A stretch of 40,621 nt of DNA, from assembly GCA_937893145.1 (NCBI GenBank), contig CALBJW010000022.1, positions 1 to 40,621 on the forward strand. Reading direction: 5' to 3'. The notes below the pieces were generated by a model that saw only the letters and a program-made list of their open reading frames with translations, did not search any database and was not told the DNA's origin. Positions 23,816-33,207 of this stretch are shown here, in pieces. Position numbers and translations under genes: made by a program. Each line of letters starts with the position of its first letter. Position 1 is the stretch's first letter. Origin of the DNA: an uncultured Prevotellaceae bacterium (GTDB lineage: Bacteria > Bacteroidota > Bacteroidia > Bacteroidales > Bacteroidaceae).

Positions 23816-24561
23816 TGTATAAGCAAGAGAACATAAAACCATATAAATCGGAAGGTAGTAAGCGTGAGCAGGTTGAGAAGATGTTCGACAACATAGCTCA
23901 CTCTTACGACCTTTTGAATCATACACTCTCATTTGGTATTGATAAGCATTGGAGAAACAAAGCAATCAATTACCTCAAACCGTATATCACCAAGTCTGGT
24001 AGCATTCTCGACATTGCTACTGGTACTGGTGATTTTGCTATTCTTGCATATAAGAAACTTCATCCTTCGCAAATCATTGGTTGTGATATTAGCGAAGGAA
24101 TGATGAATATAGGAAGAGAGAAAGTACAAAAACTTGGTTTGGAACAGACAATAACTTTCCAAAATGAAGACTGCGGGAATATGTCGTTTGATGACAATAA
24201 ATTTGATGCTGTCATCTCTGCTTTTGCACTTCGAAACTTCCAGAACCTTGATGAATGTCTCATGGAGATGCATCGAGTACTGAAACCAGGAGGACATCTC
24301 AGCGTTGTTGACCTATGTACTCCAGTTTCTTTCCCAATGAAACAACTATTCTATATATATAAAAAGGTGGTAATGCCTACTCTGGGCAAACTACTTTCAA
24401 AAGATGCCACAGCCTACTCTTATCTTCCAGATACTATGGATGCGGTGCCTCAAGCTGAAGCAATGCAGAACATAATATCAAAGGCGGGATTTAAGAACGC
24501 AAACTACAAGCGTCTTCTTTTTGGTATGTGCATCCTTTATACAGCAGAAAAAAATGGATAA
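23815..24561 (+). CDS. menG: Demethylmenaquinone C-methyltransferase
   Basis: 248 aa, also called ubiE/menG. SAM-dependent last step of menaquinone synthesis. The UbiE signatures are present: VEKMFDNIAHSYDLLNHTLS, SAM motif I (SILDIATGTGDFAI), AFALRNFQNLDECLMEMHRV and LKPGGHLSVVDL. In Bacteroidales, which use menaquinone, the menG role is expected. Overlaps purC by 1 bp and the aroE start by 8 bp. Confidence 0.95.
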   Translation: MYKQENIKPYKSEGSKREQVEKMFDNIAHSYDLLNHTLSFGIDKHWRNKAINYLKPYITKSGSILDIATGTGDFAILAYKKLHPSQIIGCDISEGMMNIGREKVQKLGLEQTITFQNEDCGNMSFDDNKFDAVISAFALRNFQNLDECLMEMHRVLKPGGHLSVVDLCTPVSFPMKQLFYIYKKVVMPTLGKLLSKDATAYSYLPDTMDAVPQAEAMQNIISKAGFKNANYKRLLFGMCILYTAEKNG

Positions 24562-25291
24562 ATACGGACTTGTTGGCTACCCTCTTGGCCATTCATTCTC
24601 AAAGAATTTCTTCAATGATAAGTTTGAAGGTGAAAAGATTGATGCTGAGTATCTCAATTTCGAGATACCAAGTATTGATGAATTTCCACAGATAATTGAA
24701 AATAATCCAAATCTTCGTGGTTTGAATGTCACTATTCCATACAAGCAGTTAGTGATGAACTACCTTGATGATGTTGCTCCAGAAGCAAGAGCTATCGGTG
24801 CGGTAAATGTGATTAAGGTTGAACATACGGGAAAGACACCAAAACTGATAGGATACAACTCTGATGTTATTGGTTTCACTCGCAGTATCGAGCCACTCCT
24901 TAAACCTCATCACAAGAAAGCTCTTATTCTTGGAACTGGTGGTGCTTCAAAAGCCATCAAGTATGGGCTTGAGAAACTCGGCATTGAACCTCTCTTCGTT
25001 TCGAGAACAAAGAAAGATAAATGTATTACTTATGATGACATCAACGAAGAGGTACTTCGAGAATACGAAGTGATTGTCAACTGTTCGCCAAAGGGAATGT
25101 ATCCTCATAATGACGAATGTCCAAACATTCCATACGAATACTTAAATTATAATAATCTGTTATACGACCTTGTCTATAATCCTGATGAAACATTATTCAT
25201 GAAAAAGGGAAAAGAACGAGGTGCACAGGTAAAGAATGGACTTGAAATGTTGCTTCTTCAAGCAATAGCTGCTTGGGAGTTTTGGAACTAA
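24554..25291 (+). CDS. aroE: Shikimate dehydrogenase
   Basis: 245 aa from ATG 24554 (MDKYGLVGYPLGHSFSKNFF); an upstream in-frame ATG at 24521 would add 11 residues overlapping menG and is rejected because the family starts at the YGLVG strand. Motifs: PLGHSFSK shikimate loop, catalytic Lys in NVTIPYKQLV, NADP-binding GTGGASKAIKYGL, DLVYNPDETLFMKKGKERGA and NGLEMLLLQAIAAWEFW. Reduces 3-dehydroshikimate in aromatic biosynthesis. Confidence 0.96.
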   Translation: MDKYGLVGYPLGHSFSKNFFNDKFEGEKIDAEYLNFEIPSIDEFPQIIENNPNLRGLNVTIPYKQLVMNYLDDVAPEARAIGAVNVIKVEHTGKTPKLIGYNSDVIGFTRSIEPLLKPHHKKALILGTGGASKAIKYGLEKLGIEPLFVSRTKKDKCITYDDINEEVLREYEVIVNCSPKGMYPHNDECPNIPYEYLNYNNLLYDLVYNPDETLFMKKGKERGAQVKNGLEMLLLQAIAAWEFWN

Positions 25292-25379
25292 GATTGACGC
25301 ATTATTCTTCAATTTTGTTCTATTCTTACCTATAAATACACTTTTTAAATCAAAAAATATATTTTTTGAGACAAAAGTT

Positions 25380-25409
25380 TTGCAGAATAAAAAACAAACC
25401 GTAAATTTG
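25380..25409 (+). promoter_or_regulatory. Promoter of a putative small RNA
   Basis: TTG at 25380-25382 and TAAATTTG at 25402-25409, exactly 19 nt apart, an ideal Bacteroidetes promoter. No plus-strand gene follows before the convergent helicase gene. Confidence 0.65.
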
Positions 25410-25415
25410 CATTGT

Positions 25416-25529
25416 AAATAAAGTAATTTTTTCAGAGTTAGTTTTTCATAGTATTAGTTCAATTGTATTTTATTTTAATGAAATACTTTGACAAGAACAG
25501 CAGGATATGTGAATACCCTGCTGCTTTTT
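25416..25529 (+). ncRNA. Putative small RNA, ~115 nt
   Basis: Bounded by the promoter at 25380-25409 and a hairpin-plus-T-run terminator at 25498-25529. The 5' half is AU-rich and probably open; the 3' end is the stable hairpin. The only ORF (ATG 25479) would run through the terminator stem, so coding is unlikely. Transcription start is estimated, not seen. No known RNA family recognised. Confidence 0.5.
25498..25529 (+). terminator. Intrinsic terminator
   Basis: CAGCAGG (25498-25504) pairs with CCTGCTG (25517-25523), followed by CTTTTTG. Orientation fits plus-strand transcription; on the minus strand the tail is not T-rich. Confidence 0.7.
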
Positions 25530-25552
25530 GTATATATATGTATGAAGAATTA

Positions 25553-27631
25553 CTATTTCTTAATCTTCTTTTTCTTCAATTCCTCAGCAATAGCCCATTG
25601 AACTGCTGCACCCGATTCGTCACCTTTGGCTTCGAGAATATTGCCATAGAGAATGTGGGAAGAAATGTTTTCTGGCTTGAAATCTAATGCACGACAAATG
25701 TCATGTTCTGCCTCTTCATAATTTTGCTGAGTAAACTGAATTTTAGCCCTTAAATATATTGCCTTGAAATGAACAGGAACGATGTCAAGTGCTTTATTGA
25801 TTTCAACATGTGAATCACGCAATTTTCCCAAATCGAGTAATGCTCTTGATTTGCCAATATAAGCATCAACATATCGAGGATTCATTCTTATTGCCTTGTC
25901 GTAGTTTGCAATAGCAGCTTTATGGTCATCCATCTCGATACATTCATGAGCAAGATGATAGTATTCTTCTGCATACTCATTCAGAGTAAGCTGTTTCTCA
26001 TCAAGTTCTGACTGCTTAGCTTTGAGTTGAGATTTCAAGTCTTCTATTTCTGCACGAAGGATATTTATGATGCCAAGTTTTTTTCTTATATATCTCCAAG
26101 CCCATGGTTTTTCAATATCATAACGCATGTGAATGGCTTTGAAGAAATGTATAAGTGCTTCATTCATGTCGCCATTGTCAAATGCCTTTACAGCATCACT
26201 ATATTCAATGTCAGCCCCTGCCCTTTTCAAAGCCAGTTCAACAGCCTTTTGATTATTGAACATTTCGGAAAACTTTACGATACAAGGATTAACGAAAACA
26301 TCAGAAAGTGCAATCGGTTTATTTAATTGTAGTCCTTGCAAAGAACGGCAACGGCTTAAAGCAACATAGGTTTGACCTCCGGCAAATACACCGCCTGTAA
26401 AATCAATAGACACTTTGCTAAAGGTTAAACCCTGACTCTTATGGATAGTTATTGCCCAAGCAAGACGAATCGGGAACTGAACAAAACGACCAAGTTCTTC
26501 CTCTTCAATCTTCTTTTCTGTTTCGTTGTATGAATATCTAACATTTGACCATATAGCACGTTCTACATCAAACATTTTTCCTTCATCAGTAACAATGGTG
26601 ATATAGTTGGCTTCATCAAGGTCAATGCCAACTATTGTGCCAATGGTGCCATTAACCCAACGCTTATCCTGGTCATTCTTTATAAAGATAACTTGAGCAC
26701 CAACCTTGAGTTCAAGGTCGAGTAAAGTGGGAAGAGAGGTTTCAGGAAATTCGCCTTGAATTTCACCTTGAAAATGCAAAACATCACCTTCAAGAGCATT
26801 CAAATTCTTTTGATTGATGGAATCAACAATATCTCGACGAGAAGCAAGAGTAACGGAAGGACTTAAATCTTGAGGAACATCAGAAGTATGTTCTTCAAGT
26901 TCTGATGTTACAGAACTTGAATCTTCTGGAGAAGTGGTAACTCTCATATTGAGGAGCTGCAAATCGCCAGTTGTCACTTTGTTGGTCCTTACATGGTCTA
27001 ATACTGTAATGAAAGCATTATCAGTTTGTCGATACACTTTGGTCAGTTCGATACTGACAAGCTGGATTTCCTTGAATACCCTTGCAGAGAAGAAATGAGA
27101 TGTATCGTAAAACTTACTAAGAATTTCTCTTTCATCTCTTGTAACAACAGGTTCAAGCTGAAAAACATCACCAACAAATAGTAATTGCTTTCCTCCAAAA
27201 GGTTGACGGTAATTACTACAATAGACACGAAGAATACGGTCGATGAAGTCGATAACATCGGCTCTCACCATACTGATTTCATCAATTATGATGAGCTCAA
27301 TATTCTTAATGAGTTTAACGTGTTCTTTATTATACTTGAGAAATGACTTTAATCTTCCTGGAGTTTGAAAACGGTTGTCATCAGGAACAAATGGGTGAAA
27401 AGGAAGATGAAAGAAACTATGAATGGTGCTTCCTCCGGCATTGATAGCAGCAATACCAGTTGGAGCAAGCACAACATATTTCTTCTTTGTGATTTCACAA
27501 ATATATTTTAAGAAGGTAGATTTACCAGTACCAGCCTTTCCGGTCAAGAACACGGACTGACTGGTAAATTGTACGAGGTCAAGAGCATTCTTGAACTGCG
27601 GATTATCAATATCTATCTTCTTTATATCCAA
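25553..27631 (-). CDS. Pif1/RecD-like helicase with C-terminal TPR domain
   Basis: 692 aa. SF1B helicase core in residues 1-440: Walker A FLTGKAGTGKSTFLKYI, APTGIAAINAGGSTIHSFF (motif Ia), IIIDEISMV (motif II), GGKQLLFVGDVFQLEPV (motif III), LAWAITIHKSQGLTFSKV and GQTYVALSRCRSLQGL (motifs V/VI). A charged coiled-coil (~520-560) leads to TPR-like helices at ~565-690 (EYYHLAHECIEMDDHKAAIA; AIRMNPRYVDAYIGKSRALL). Pif1 with TPR repeats is a recognised Bacteroidetes form. Last gene of the envelope operon, 3 bp after the PBP stop. Confidence 0.92.
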   Translation of the reverse strand: MDIKKIDIDNPQFKNALDLVQFTSQSVFLTGKAGTGKSTFLKYICEITKKKYVVLAPTGIAAINAGGSTIHSFFHLPFHPFVPDDNRFQTPGRLKSFLKYNKEHVKLIKNIELIIIDEISMVRADVIDFIDRILRVYCSNYRQPFGGKQLLFVGDVFQLEPVVTRDEREILSKFYDTSHFFSARVFKEIQLVSIELTKVYRQTDNAFITVLDHVRTNKVTTGDLQLLNMRVTTSPEDSSSVTSELEEHTSDVPQDLSPSVTLASRRDIVDSINQKNLNALEGDVLHFQGEIQGEFPETSLPTLLDLELKVGAQVIFIKNDQDKRWVNGTIGTIVGIDLDEANYITIVTDEGKMFDVERAIWSNVRYSYNETEKKIEEEELGRFVQFPIRLAWAITIHKSQGLTFSKVSIDFTGGVFAGGQTYVALSRCRSLQGLQLNKPIALSDVFVNPCIVKFSEMFNNQKAVELALKRAGADIEYSDAVKAFDNGDMNEALIHFFKAIHMRYDIEKPWAWRYIRKKLGIINILRAEIEDLKSQLKAKQSELDEKQLTLNEYAEEYYHLAHECIEMDDHKAAIANYDKAIRMNPRYVDAYIGKSRALLDLGKLRDSHVEINKALDIVPVHFKAIYLRAKIQFTQQNYEEAEHDICRALDFKPENISSHILYGNILEAKGDESGAAVQWAIAEELKKKKIKK

Positions 27632-27634
27632 TTT

Positions 27635-30082
27635 TTATACGTTCTCTTCTACAGCTTCAGTTTCAACATCATCCATATAGTATTCATCATTGAATTCTTC
27701 ATCATACTGCAAATTATCAACGTCAATACTATCAGAGTCACTATGTGTATAAGTTCTTTCGTAATGGTACTCAATCTTTGGCAATTCTTCCTTTGCTTTA
27801 GGGAATTTAGCGTGATACTTCTTATAGCGAGGATCCGGATCATCAAGAACCTTCTGCAAGAAATAACCGAATACAGGAAGTGCAGTTCTACTACCTTGAC
27901 CAAGTGCACCAGTACGGAAGTGAATACTACGATACTCACCACCAACCCAAGCACCGCCAACAAGGTTTGGAGTACAACCAACAAACCAGGCATCACTATG
28001 ATTGCTTGATGTACCAGTCTTGCCACCTACTTCGGTATCATAATTCTTTCCAAGATAAGCACGAGCAGAACTTGAAGTACCACCTTCATAAGCACCAGCC
28101 CATAAAAGTCGTTGCATATAATATGCTGTGGTATATTTCATGACCTTTTGTGCTTTTTCCACCTCTTCCTCAGCATCATATATCACTTTTCCATTACGAT
28201 CTACAATCTTAGAAACGAGTATAGGATTACGCTGCATTCCATCATTCATGACAGAACAATAAGCATCAACAAGTTCGATAAGCTGCATATCACTTGCACC
28301 AAGAGAAAGTGATGGTGTGAGTTCGAGTTTTGACTTAACACCCATCTTATATGCCAATTCTGCAACCTTACCGATACCGACTTCAATGCCGAGTTTTGCA
28401 GCAACAGTATTGATAGACTGGGCGAAAGCGGTATGAAGAGGAACATAAGCACCACCATAAGAACCATCAGCATTATGTGGTCTCCAAATCTTCTTTCTGC
28501 CAGGATGAGCTTTATCATCAACTTCAATGCTAACATTCACATCCTGAAGCATATAATTTGGGTCAATAGAGTCGTTATATTCGAAAGTAGAAGCATAAAC
28601 AAACAATTTGAATGTACTACCAGGTTGACGCATGGCAGTCACTTTATCATACTTCCAAGAATCGAAATCCACATCACCAACCCACGCTTTAACATGGCTT
28701 GTTTGTGGTTCCATTGCTACAAAACCACAATGCAAGAATCGAACCATGTAACGAATAGAGTCCATTGTACTCCATTCCTTTTCCACCAATCCGTTCTTAT
28801 CTCCCTTTCCGTAAGCAAAGACCTTAAGTTTATGAGGAAGATTCATATAGTAATCTATAGAATCGGCATTGCCTTCATATTTTCTGTCAAGAATCTTATA
28901 ATATTCAGATTTCTTGGCAAGGTCCTCTATGAAATTCTCGATTTCTTTTCCTCGTTCATCTCGCCAAGGATTTTGTCCTCTCCAATGCTCATCGAATCGG
29001 TCTTGAAGAATTCTCATCTGCTTATTCACAGCAGCTTCGGCATAAGCCTGCATCTTGGAATCGAGAGTAGTGTAAATCTTCAAACCATCACCATCAAGGT
29101 CTATTTCATTTGCTTTACACCACTCACGCAGTTCATTTCTAACAGCATTACGGAAATACAAGGCTTTACCGCTATAAGCGTCTTCAACCTTAAAATCCTT
29201 CATATTGATTGGTATCTGACAAATAGAATCATAGTCAGTTTTTGTCATATTACCAACCTGAAACATCTTATCATGAGTCAGCATGTTATGCAAAACCTGA
29301 TTTCTACGACGAAAACTATTCTCAGGATTTATCTTAGGATTATAAGTGGTTGTAGCCTTGAGCAGACCAATGAGAGTTGCAGATTCTTCTGCAGTAAGAT
29401 TAGCAGGCTCAGTATTGAAATATGTTTTGGCAGCAGTTCTAATACCATAAGCATTGCTACCAAAGTCAACCGTATTCAAATAAAGAGTAAGAATATCCTT
29501 CTTGGAATACAGATTTTCAATCTTAATGGCAGTAATCCATTCCTTTGACTTCATTATCAAAATCTTAAGACCAGGAATATTGCCAAGCAAACCTGTACTG
29601 TACTGACTACGAACTTTGAAAAGATTCTTCACCAACTGTTGGGTTATGGTACTTGCACCACGAGCATTTCCTTTTGCCATATCTTTGGCTGCAGCAAATA
29701 TTGCCTGATAGTCAATACCATGATGCAAATAGAATCGCTCATCCTCAGTAGAGATAAGAGCATTTATTACATAGGGAGAGATATTTTCAAACTGTACAGG
29801 AGAACGGTTTTCATTGAAGAACTTACCAATCAAAACACTATCTTCTGTATATATATATGATGCTTCATTGCTAATTGGGTTTTGGATGATCTCCATAGAT
29901 GGCGAAACACCAAACAACCAAAGGAAGTTTACATCTACAGCACCTAAATAGAGAAAGAACAAAACAATAATAGTTGATATCGGAGCAACTATTCTCTGAT
30001 ACCATCTACCCTTGAACTGACTTACATACCATCTCCAGCATTGGCGGAGAGCATGGAATGCTTTTTGAAAATATCTTTTCAT
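27635..30082 (-). CDS. Class A penicillin-binding protein (PBP1-type)
   Basis: 815 aa bifunctional murein synthase. TM anchor at about 33-55. GT51 glycosyltransferase with EDERFYLHHGID and RGASTITQQLVKNLF motifs. Transpeptidase with SxxK in RQPGSTFKLF, SxN in SINTVAAKLG and KTG in GGKTGTSSNHSDAWF. The C-terminal ~50 residues are acidic (DSDSIDVDNLQYDEEFNDEY) and look disordered. It polymerises and cross-links peptidoglycan at the inner membrane. Overlaps miaA by ATGA. Confidence 0.96.
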   Translation of the reverse strand: MKRYFQKAFHALRQCWRWYVSQFKGRWYQRIVAPISTIIVLFFLYLGAVDVNFLWLFGVSPSMEIIQNPISNEASYIYTEDSVLIGKFFNENRSPVQFENISPYVINALISTEDERFYLHHGIDYQAIFAAAKDMAKGNARGASTITQQLVKNLFKVRSQYSTGLLGNIPGLKILIMKSKEWITAIKIENLYSKKDILTLYLNTVDFGSNAYGIRTAAKTYFNTEPANLTAEESATLIGLLKATTTYNPKINPENSFRRRNQVLHNMLTHDKMFQVGNMTKTDYDSICQIPINMKDFKVEDAYSGKALYFRNAVRNELREWCKANEIDLDGDGLKIYTTLDSKMQAYAEAAVNKQMRILQDRFDEHWRGQNPWRDERGKEIENFIEDLAKKSEYYKILDRKYEGNADSIDYYMNLPHKLKVFAYGKGDKNGLVEKEWSTMDSIRYMVRFLHCGFVAMEPQTSHVKAWVGDVDFDSWKYDKVTAMRQPGSTFKLFVYASTFEYNDSIDPNYMLQDVNVSIEVDDKAHPGRKKIWRPHNADGSYGGAYVPLHTAFAQSINTVAAKLGIEVGIGKVAELAYKMGVKSKLELTPSLSLGASDMQLIELVDAYCSVMNDGMQRNPILVSKIVDRNGKVIYDAEEEVEKAQKVMKYTTAYYMQRLLWAGAYEGGTSSSARAYLGKNYDTEVGGKTGTSSNHSDAWFVGCTPNLVGGAWVGGEYRSIHFRTGALGQGSRTALPVFGYFLQKVLDDPDPRYKKYHAKFPKAKEELPKIEYHYERTYTHSDSDSIDVDNLQYDEEFNDEYYMDDVETEAVEENV

Positions 30083-31008
30083 TTTCCTATTATATTCATT
30101 ACCTCTTCAACAAGTTCACCAACACTTTTATTGTCCATATCTATCCAGATCATATTGGCATCTTTCTTATACCAAGTCATCTGTTTCTTAGCGTAAACTC
30201 TCGTATTCTTCTTAATGCGTTCTGTAGCCATACCAAGTTCCCATTCTCCACTAATCACATTGAATAGTTCTTTGTAACCTACAGTATTGAGAGAATTGAG
30301 ATGTCGTAAAGGATAAACTCTTCGTGCTTCTTCCATAAATCCTTGTTCCATCATCAGTTCCACTCTTTTATTAATCCTTTCAAAGAGTTTTTCTCGTTCA
30401 CGCCTTAAACCAATCTTTATAATCTCGAAAGGTCGTTTATTTTCATCTTGCGATTTGTCCTTTGTTCTGAATGAAGAATAAGGTTGCCCTGTCATATAAC
30501 ATATCTCAAGGGCATGAACTACTCTCTTATGATTCTTCTTATCTACAATCTCATAGTATTCTGGGTCGAGAAGTTTAAGTTCTGCAAGAAGTGGTTCAAG
30601 TCCTTCTTCCCCAAATCTATGTTTCAACAGCGACCTTGTCTCTTCGTCAATAGTTGGAATGTCATCAATACCATTCGTTACAGCATCGATATACATCATC
30701 GAACCACCTGTCATAACAACACAATCATGACATTTGAAGAGCTCATCGGTAAGAGATAGTACATCTTCTTCAAATTTGGCAGCACTATAGTATTCATCCA
30801 ATTCAATAGAATGAACAAAGTAATGCTTCACCCTCTTCATCTCCTCTTCTGTTGGTGCTGCCGTACCAATTTCGATATCCTTATATATTTGCCTTGAATC
30901 TGCATTTATAATAGGACATCCTAATCGTTCAGCAACCTGAAGACTAAGTTCAGTCTTTCCAACAGCCGTTGGACCAGTGATGATGACTAATTTAGAATTC
31001 TCCATCAC
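30079..31008 (-). CDS. miaA: tRNA dimethylallyltransferase
   Basis: 309 aa, full length. Adds the isopentenyl group to A37 of tRNAs reading UNN codons. Motifs: P-loop IITGPTAVGKTELSLQVAER, the DSRQIYKDIEIGTAAPT substrate loop, VMTGGSMMYIDAVTNGIDD and the C-terminal NTRVYAKKQMTWYKKD. Either Met of the initial MM (31008 or 31005) could start translation; the N-terminus overlaps the preceding gene by 17 bp. Confidence 0.96.
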   Translation of the reverse strand: MMENSKLVIITGPTAVGKTELSLQVAERLGCPIINADSRQIYKDIEIGTAAPTEEEMKRVKHYFVHSIELDEYYSAAKFEEDVLSLTDELFKCHDCVVMTGGSMMYIDAVTNGIDDIPTIDEETRSLLKHRFGEEGLEPLLAELKLLDPEYYEIVDKKNHKRVVHALEICYMTGQPYSSFRTKDKSQDENKRPFEIIKIGLRREREKLFERINKRVELMMEQGFMEEARRVYPLRHLNSLNTVGYKELFNVISGEWELGMATERIKKNTRVYAKKQMTWYKKDANMIWIDMDNKSVGELVEEVMNIIGK

Positions 31009-31534
31009 TTATCTCCAATCCTTCCAAATCAATATCTTCCTGGTCTATGCCATCACCGAAGAAGTCATCATCTTCGTCAAAGACATTGCCATTCTGGATA
31101 GGATTAGCATTGAACATCTCGTCGAAGTCAAGCATTTGTTGAGGAGCATCGCCATAACTCTTTGATACTGTACCTTCCTTCAGACTCTTACCTGTTATTA
31201 CCTCACTAAGTTCGATAAAGAACACACGGTCTGCCAATGGGTCAAAAGTATAGAGAAGATGTTGCTTTTCATCCTCGAGGAATTCGCTGAGTTCTGTTTC
31301 TGCCATGATGAAACTATCCTCATAAGAGTCTGTATCCATCACTTCCATTGTGATTTCTTGTCCCTTCTCCCATCCATTCTCACAGATAGTGAATGAAGTG
31401 AGCTGGTCATCCTTGTAACCACAACTCTTGATAATCAACTCATGCAAATCCAAGAATGTTGCATCACTGTCAATCTTAATTTCTCTCATGAAGTCCTCGA
31501 CCTCATCCGAGATAATGGTAAATCTGTAAACCAT
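30992..31534 (-). CDS. pRiA4b ORF-3-like protein with acidic tail
   Basis: 180 aa. The N-terminal ~115 residues match the plasmid pRiA4b ORF-3-like fold (MVYRFTIISDEVEDFMREIK; DATFLDLHELIIKSCGYKDD; HLLYTFDPLADRVFFIELSE). The final ~50 residues are highly acidic (FDEDDDFFGDGIDQEDIDLE). The biochemical role of the family is unknown. It sits 8 bp after lpxA and overlaps miaA, inside a lipid A/peptidoglycan operon. Confidence 0.8.
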   Translation of the reverse strand: MVYRFTIISDEVEDFMREIKIDSDATFLDLHELIIKSCGYKDDQLTSFTICENGWEKGQEITMEVMDTDSYEDSFIMAETELSEFLEDEKQHLLYTFDPLADRVFFIELSEVITGKSLKEGTVSKSYGDAPQQMLDFDEMFNANPIQNGNVFDEDDDFFGDGIDQEDIDLEGLEISDGEF

Positions 31535-31542
31535 AGGGTTAT

Positions 31543-32310
31543 TTATCTAATTATACCTCTATTACTATTACTTACAAATTCTATGATATATTCAATCTCC
31601 TTACTCATTGGCACCTCTTGCTTGATTGCTGCAACAGCTTCAGCAATAGTGAGGTTAGAGTTATAGATGAGACGATAAGCATGATGAATATTGTCAATGA
31701 TTTCATTGCTGAATCCACGACGACGAAGACCTACAACATTAAGACCGAAGTAAGAAATAGGTTCCTTACCAGCCATAATGAATGGAGGAATGTCCTTTGG
31801 AGTTCGGCTACCGCCCTGAACCATAGTGTAACCACCAATACGGCAGAACTGATGTACAAGTACCACTGCTGAAAGGATGGCATTGTCATCGACAATAACT
31901 TCACCAGCAAGTTTTGTGGAATTGCCCATAATAATTCCATTGCCAAACACACAGTCATGAGCAATATGAGCATTCTCCATTATGAGGTTGTTGCTTCCTA
32001 CGATTGTTGTTCCCTTACTTGCTGTACCACGATGGATAGTGACATTCTCACGAATCTTGTTGTTGTCACCAATCTGCACTGTTGTGTCCTCGCCCTTGAA
32101 TTTAAGGTCTTGAGGAATAGCACCAATCACAGCACCAGGAAAAAGAGTATTACCATTACCCATTCTTGTACCACTCAAGAGAGTAACACTGTTCATGAGT
32201 ACATTATTATCACCAATCACGACATTCTTGTCGATAAAGCAGAAAGGACCAATCTCACAGTTTTCTCCAATCTTTGCTTCTGGGTCTATAAAAGCTAAAG
32301 GGCTTATCAT
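31543..32310 (-). CDS. lpxA: UDP-N-acetylglucosamine acyltransferase
   Basis: 255 aa. Left-handed beta-helix of hexapeptide repeats (PLAFIDPEAKIGENCEIGPF, NVVIGDNNVLMNSVTLLSGT), with the catalytic His segment MENAHIAHDCVFGNGIIM and the C-terminal helical domain (VVGLRRRGFSNEIIDNIHHA). First step of lipid A synthesis. ATG overlaps the lpxC stop (ATGA). Confidence 0.96.
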   Translation of the reverse strand: MISPLAFIDPEAKIGENCEIGPFCFIDKNVVIGDNNVLMNSVTLLSGTRMGNGNTLFPGAVIGAIPQDLKFKGEDTTVQIGDNNKIRENVTIHRGTASKGTTIVGSNNLIMENAHIAHDCVFGNGIIMGNSTKLAGEVIVDDNAILSAVVLVHQFCRIGGYTMVQGGSRTPKDIPPFIMAGKEPISYFGLNVVGLRRRGFSNEIIDNIHHAYRLIYNSNLTIAEAVAAIKQEVPMSKEIEYIIEFVSNSNRGIIR

Positions 32311-33203
32311 TGTTCTAAAATCTTACGAGCAAATTTGTTGTTAATACCATGTCCAGGCTTATATGCCACCACCTTGCCTCTGATGTGCTTACCAATCAAA
32401 GCAAGGTCGCCAATAACATCGAGCAATTTATGTCTTGTACATTCATTATCCCATGTCAAAGGTTTAGGATTGAGATAACCAAGTTGAGTAGCATCCATGT
32501 TCTCGACACCAATCTTTTGTGTCAAAGCATTGAAACGCTCCTGAGGCAATTCTTTTTCGTAGATGACGATAGCATTGCCAAGGTCTCCACCTTTTATCAA
32601 TCCCATCTGTAGAAGAGGTTCAATCTCACGAACAAAGACAAAAGTACGAGCAGAAGCAAATTCTTCGGCAAAATCGTCCATGTCGTTGATGCTTGCAGTC
32701 ATTCTGCCCAAGAAAGGACTATCAAAATCCGTAGTCACCTCAATAGAGAAATGGTCAGAAGGCTCAACAACAAGTTTTTCTCCGTGTTCACCATCAACTT
32801 CAATTCTCTCCTTTATATCGAGATATTCACGCTCAGCATCTTGTTCCTCAAAACCTACCTTATTTATATTAAGTGTCCAGTAATACGCACTACCATCAAG
32901 AATAGGCATTTCTGGACCATCAAGTTTTATGAGTACATTGTCAATACCAGCAGCAAAGAGTGCTGCCATAGCATGTTCAATAGTTGAAACCTTTATTCCA
33001 TCCTTAACAAGTACAGTTCCTCTCTGAGTCTCGCCTACTAACATAGCATCGCAGTCAATGATTGGCATACCCTCAAGGTCCACTCGTTGTATCTTGTATC
33101 CACTATTAGCATCTGCAGGACAAAACTCTGCGGTAATGTAGGCACCTGTATGTAAACCTTTGCCCTTCATCACAAAGCTGTCCTTCAATGTTCTTTGATT
33201 CAT
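32307..33203 (-). CDS. lpxC: UDP-3-O-acyl-N-acetylglucosamine deacetylase, stand-alone
   Basis: 298 aa, both LpxC sub-domains complete. Zinc and catalytic residues are visible: STIEHAMAAL (Glu/His), ECTRHKLLDVIGDL (His and Asp ligands) and GHGINNKFARKIL (catalytic His). Committed step of lipid A synthesis. In most Bacteroidetes lpxC is fused to fabZ in a ~460-aa bifunctional protein; here the reading frame ends right after NNKFARKILEQ and the lpxA ATG overlaps the stop, so no fabZ part exists at this locus. No frameshifted remnant seen. Confidence 0.96.
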   Translation of the reverse strand: MNQRTLKDSFVMKGKGLHTGAYITAEFCPADANSGYKIQRVDLEGMPIIDCDAMLVGETQRGTVLVKDGIKVSTIEHAMAALFAAGIDNVLIKLDGPEMPILDGSAYYWTLNINKVGFEEQDAEREYLDIKERIEVDGEHGEKLVVEPSDHFSIEVTTDFDSPFLGRMTASINDMDDFAEEFASARTFVFVREIEPLLQMGLIKGGDLGNAIVIYEKELPQERFNALTQKIGVENMDATQLGYLNPKPLTWDNECTRHKLLDVIGDLALIGKHIRGKVVAYKPGHGINNKFARKILEQ

Positions 33204-33207
33204 CGAA

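Noticed and set aside
25479..25687. 74-codon plus-strand frame starting in the putative small RNA
   Set aside because: It runs through the terminator hairpin and then antisense into the helicase gene.
28433..29548. 371-codon plus-strand frame inside the PBP gene
   Set aside because: Shadow of the PBP coding strand; low-complexity composition and no domain.
32307..32310. Frameshift explaining the missing FabZ domain of LpxC
   Set aside because: lpxA begins at the same four bases; no FabZ-like sequence appears in any frame.
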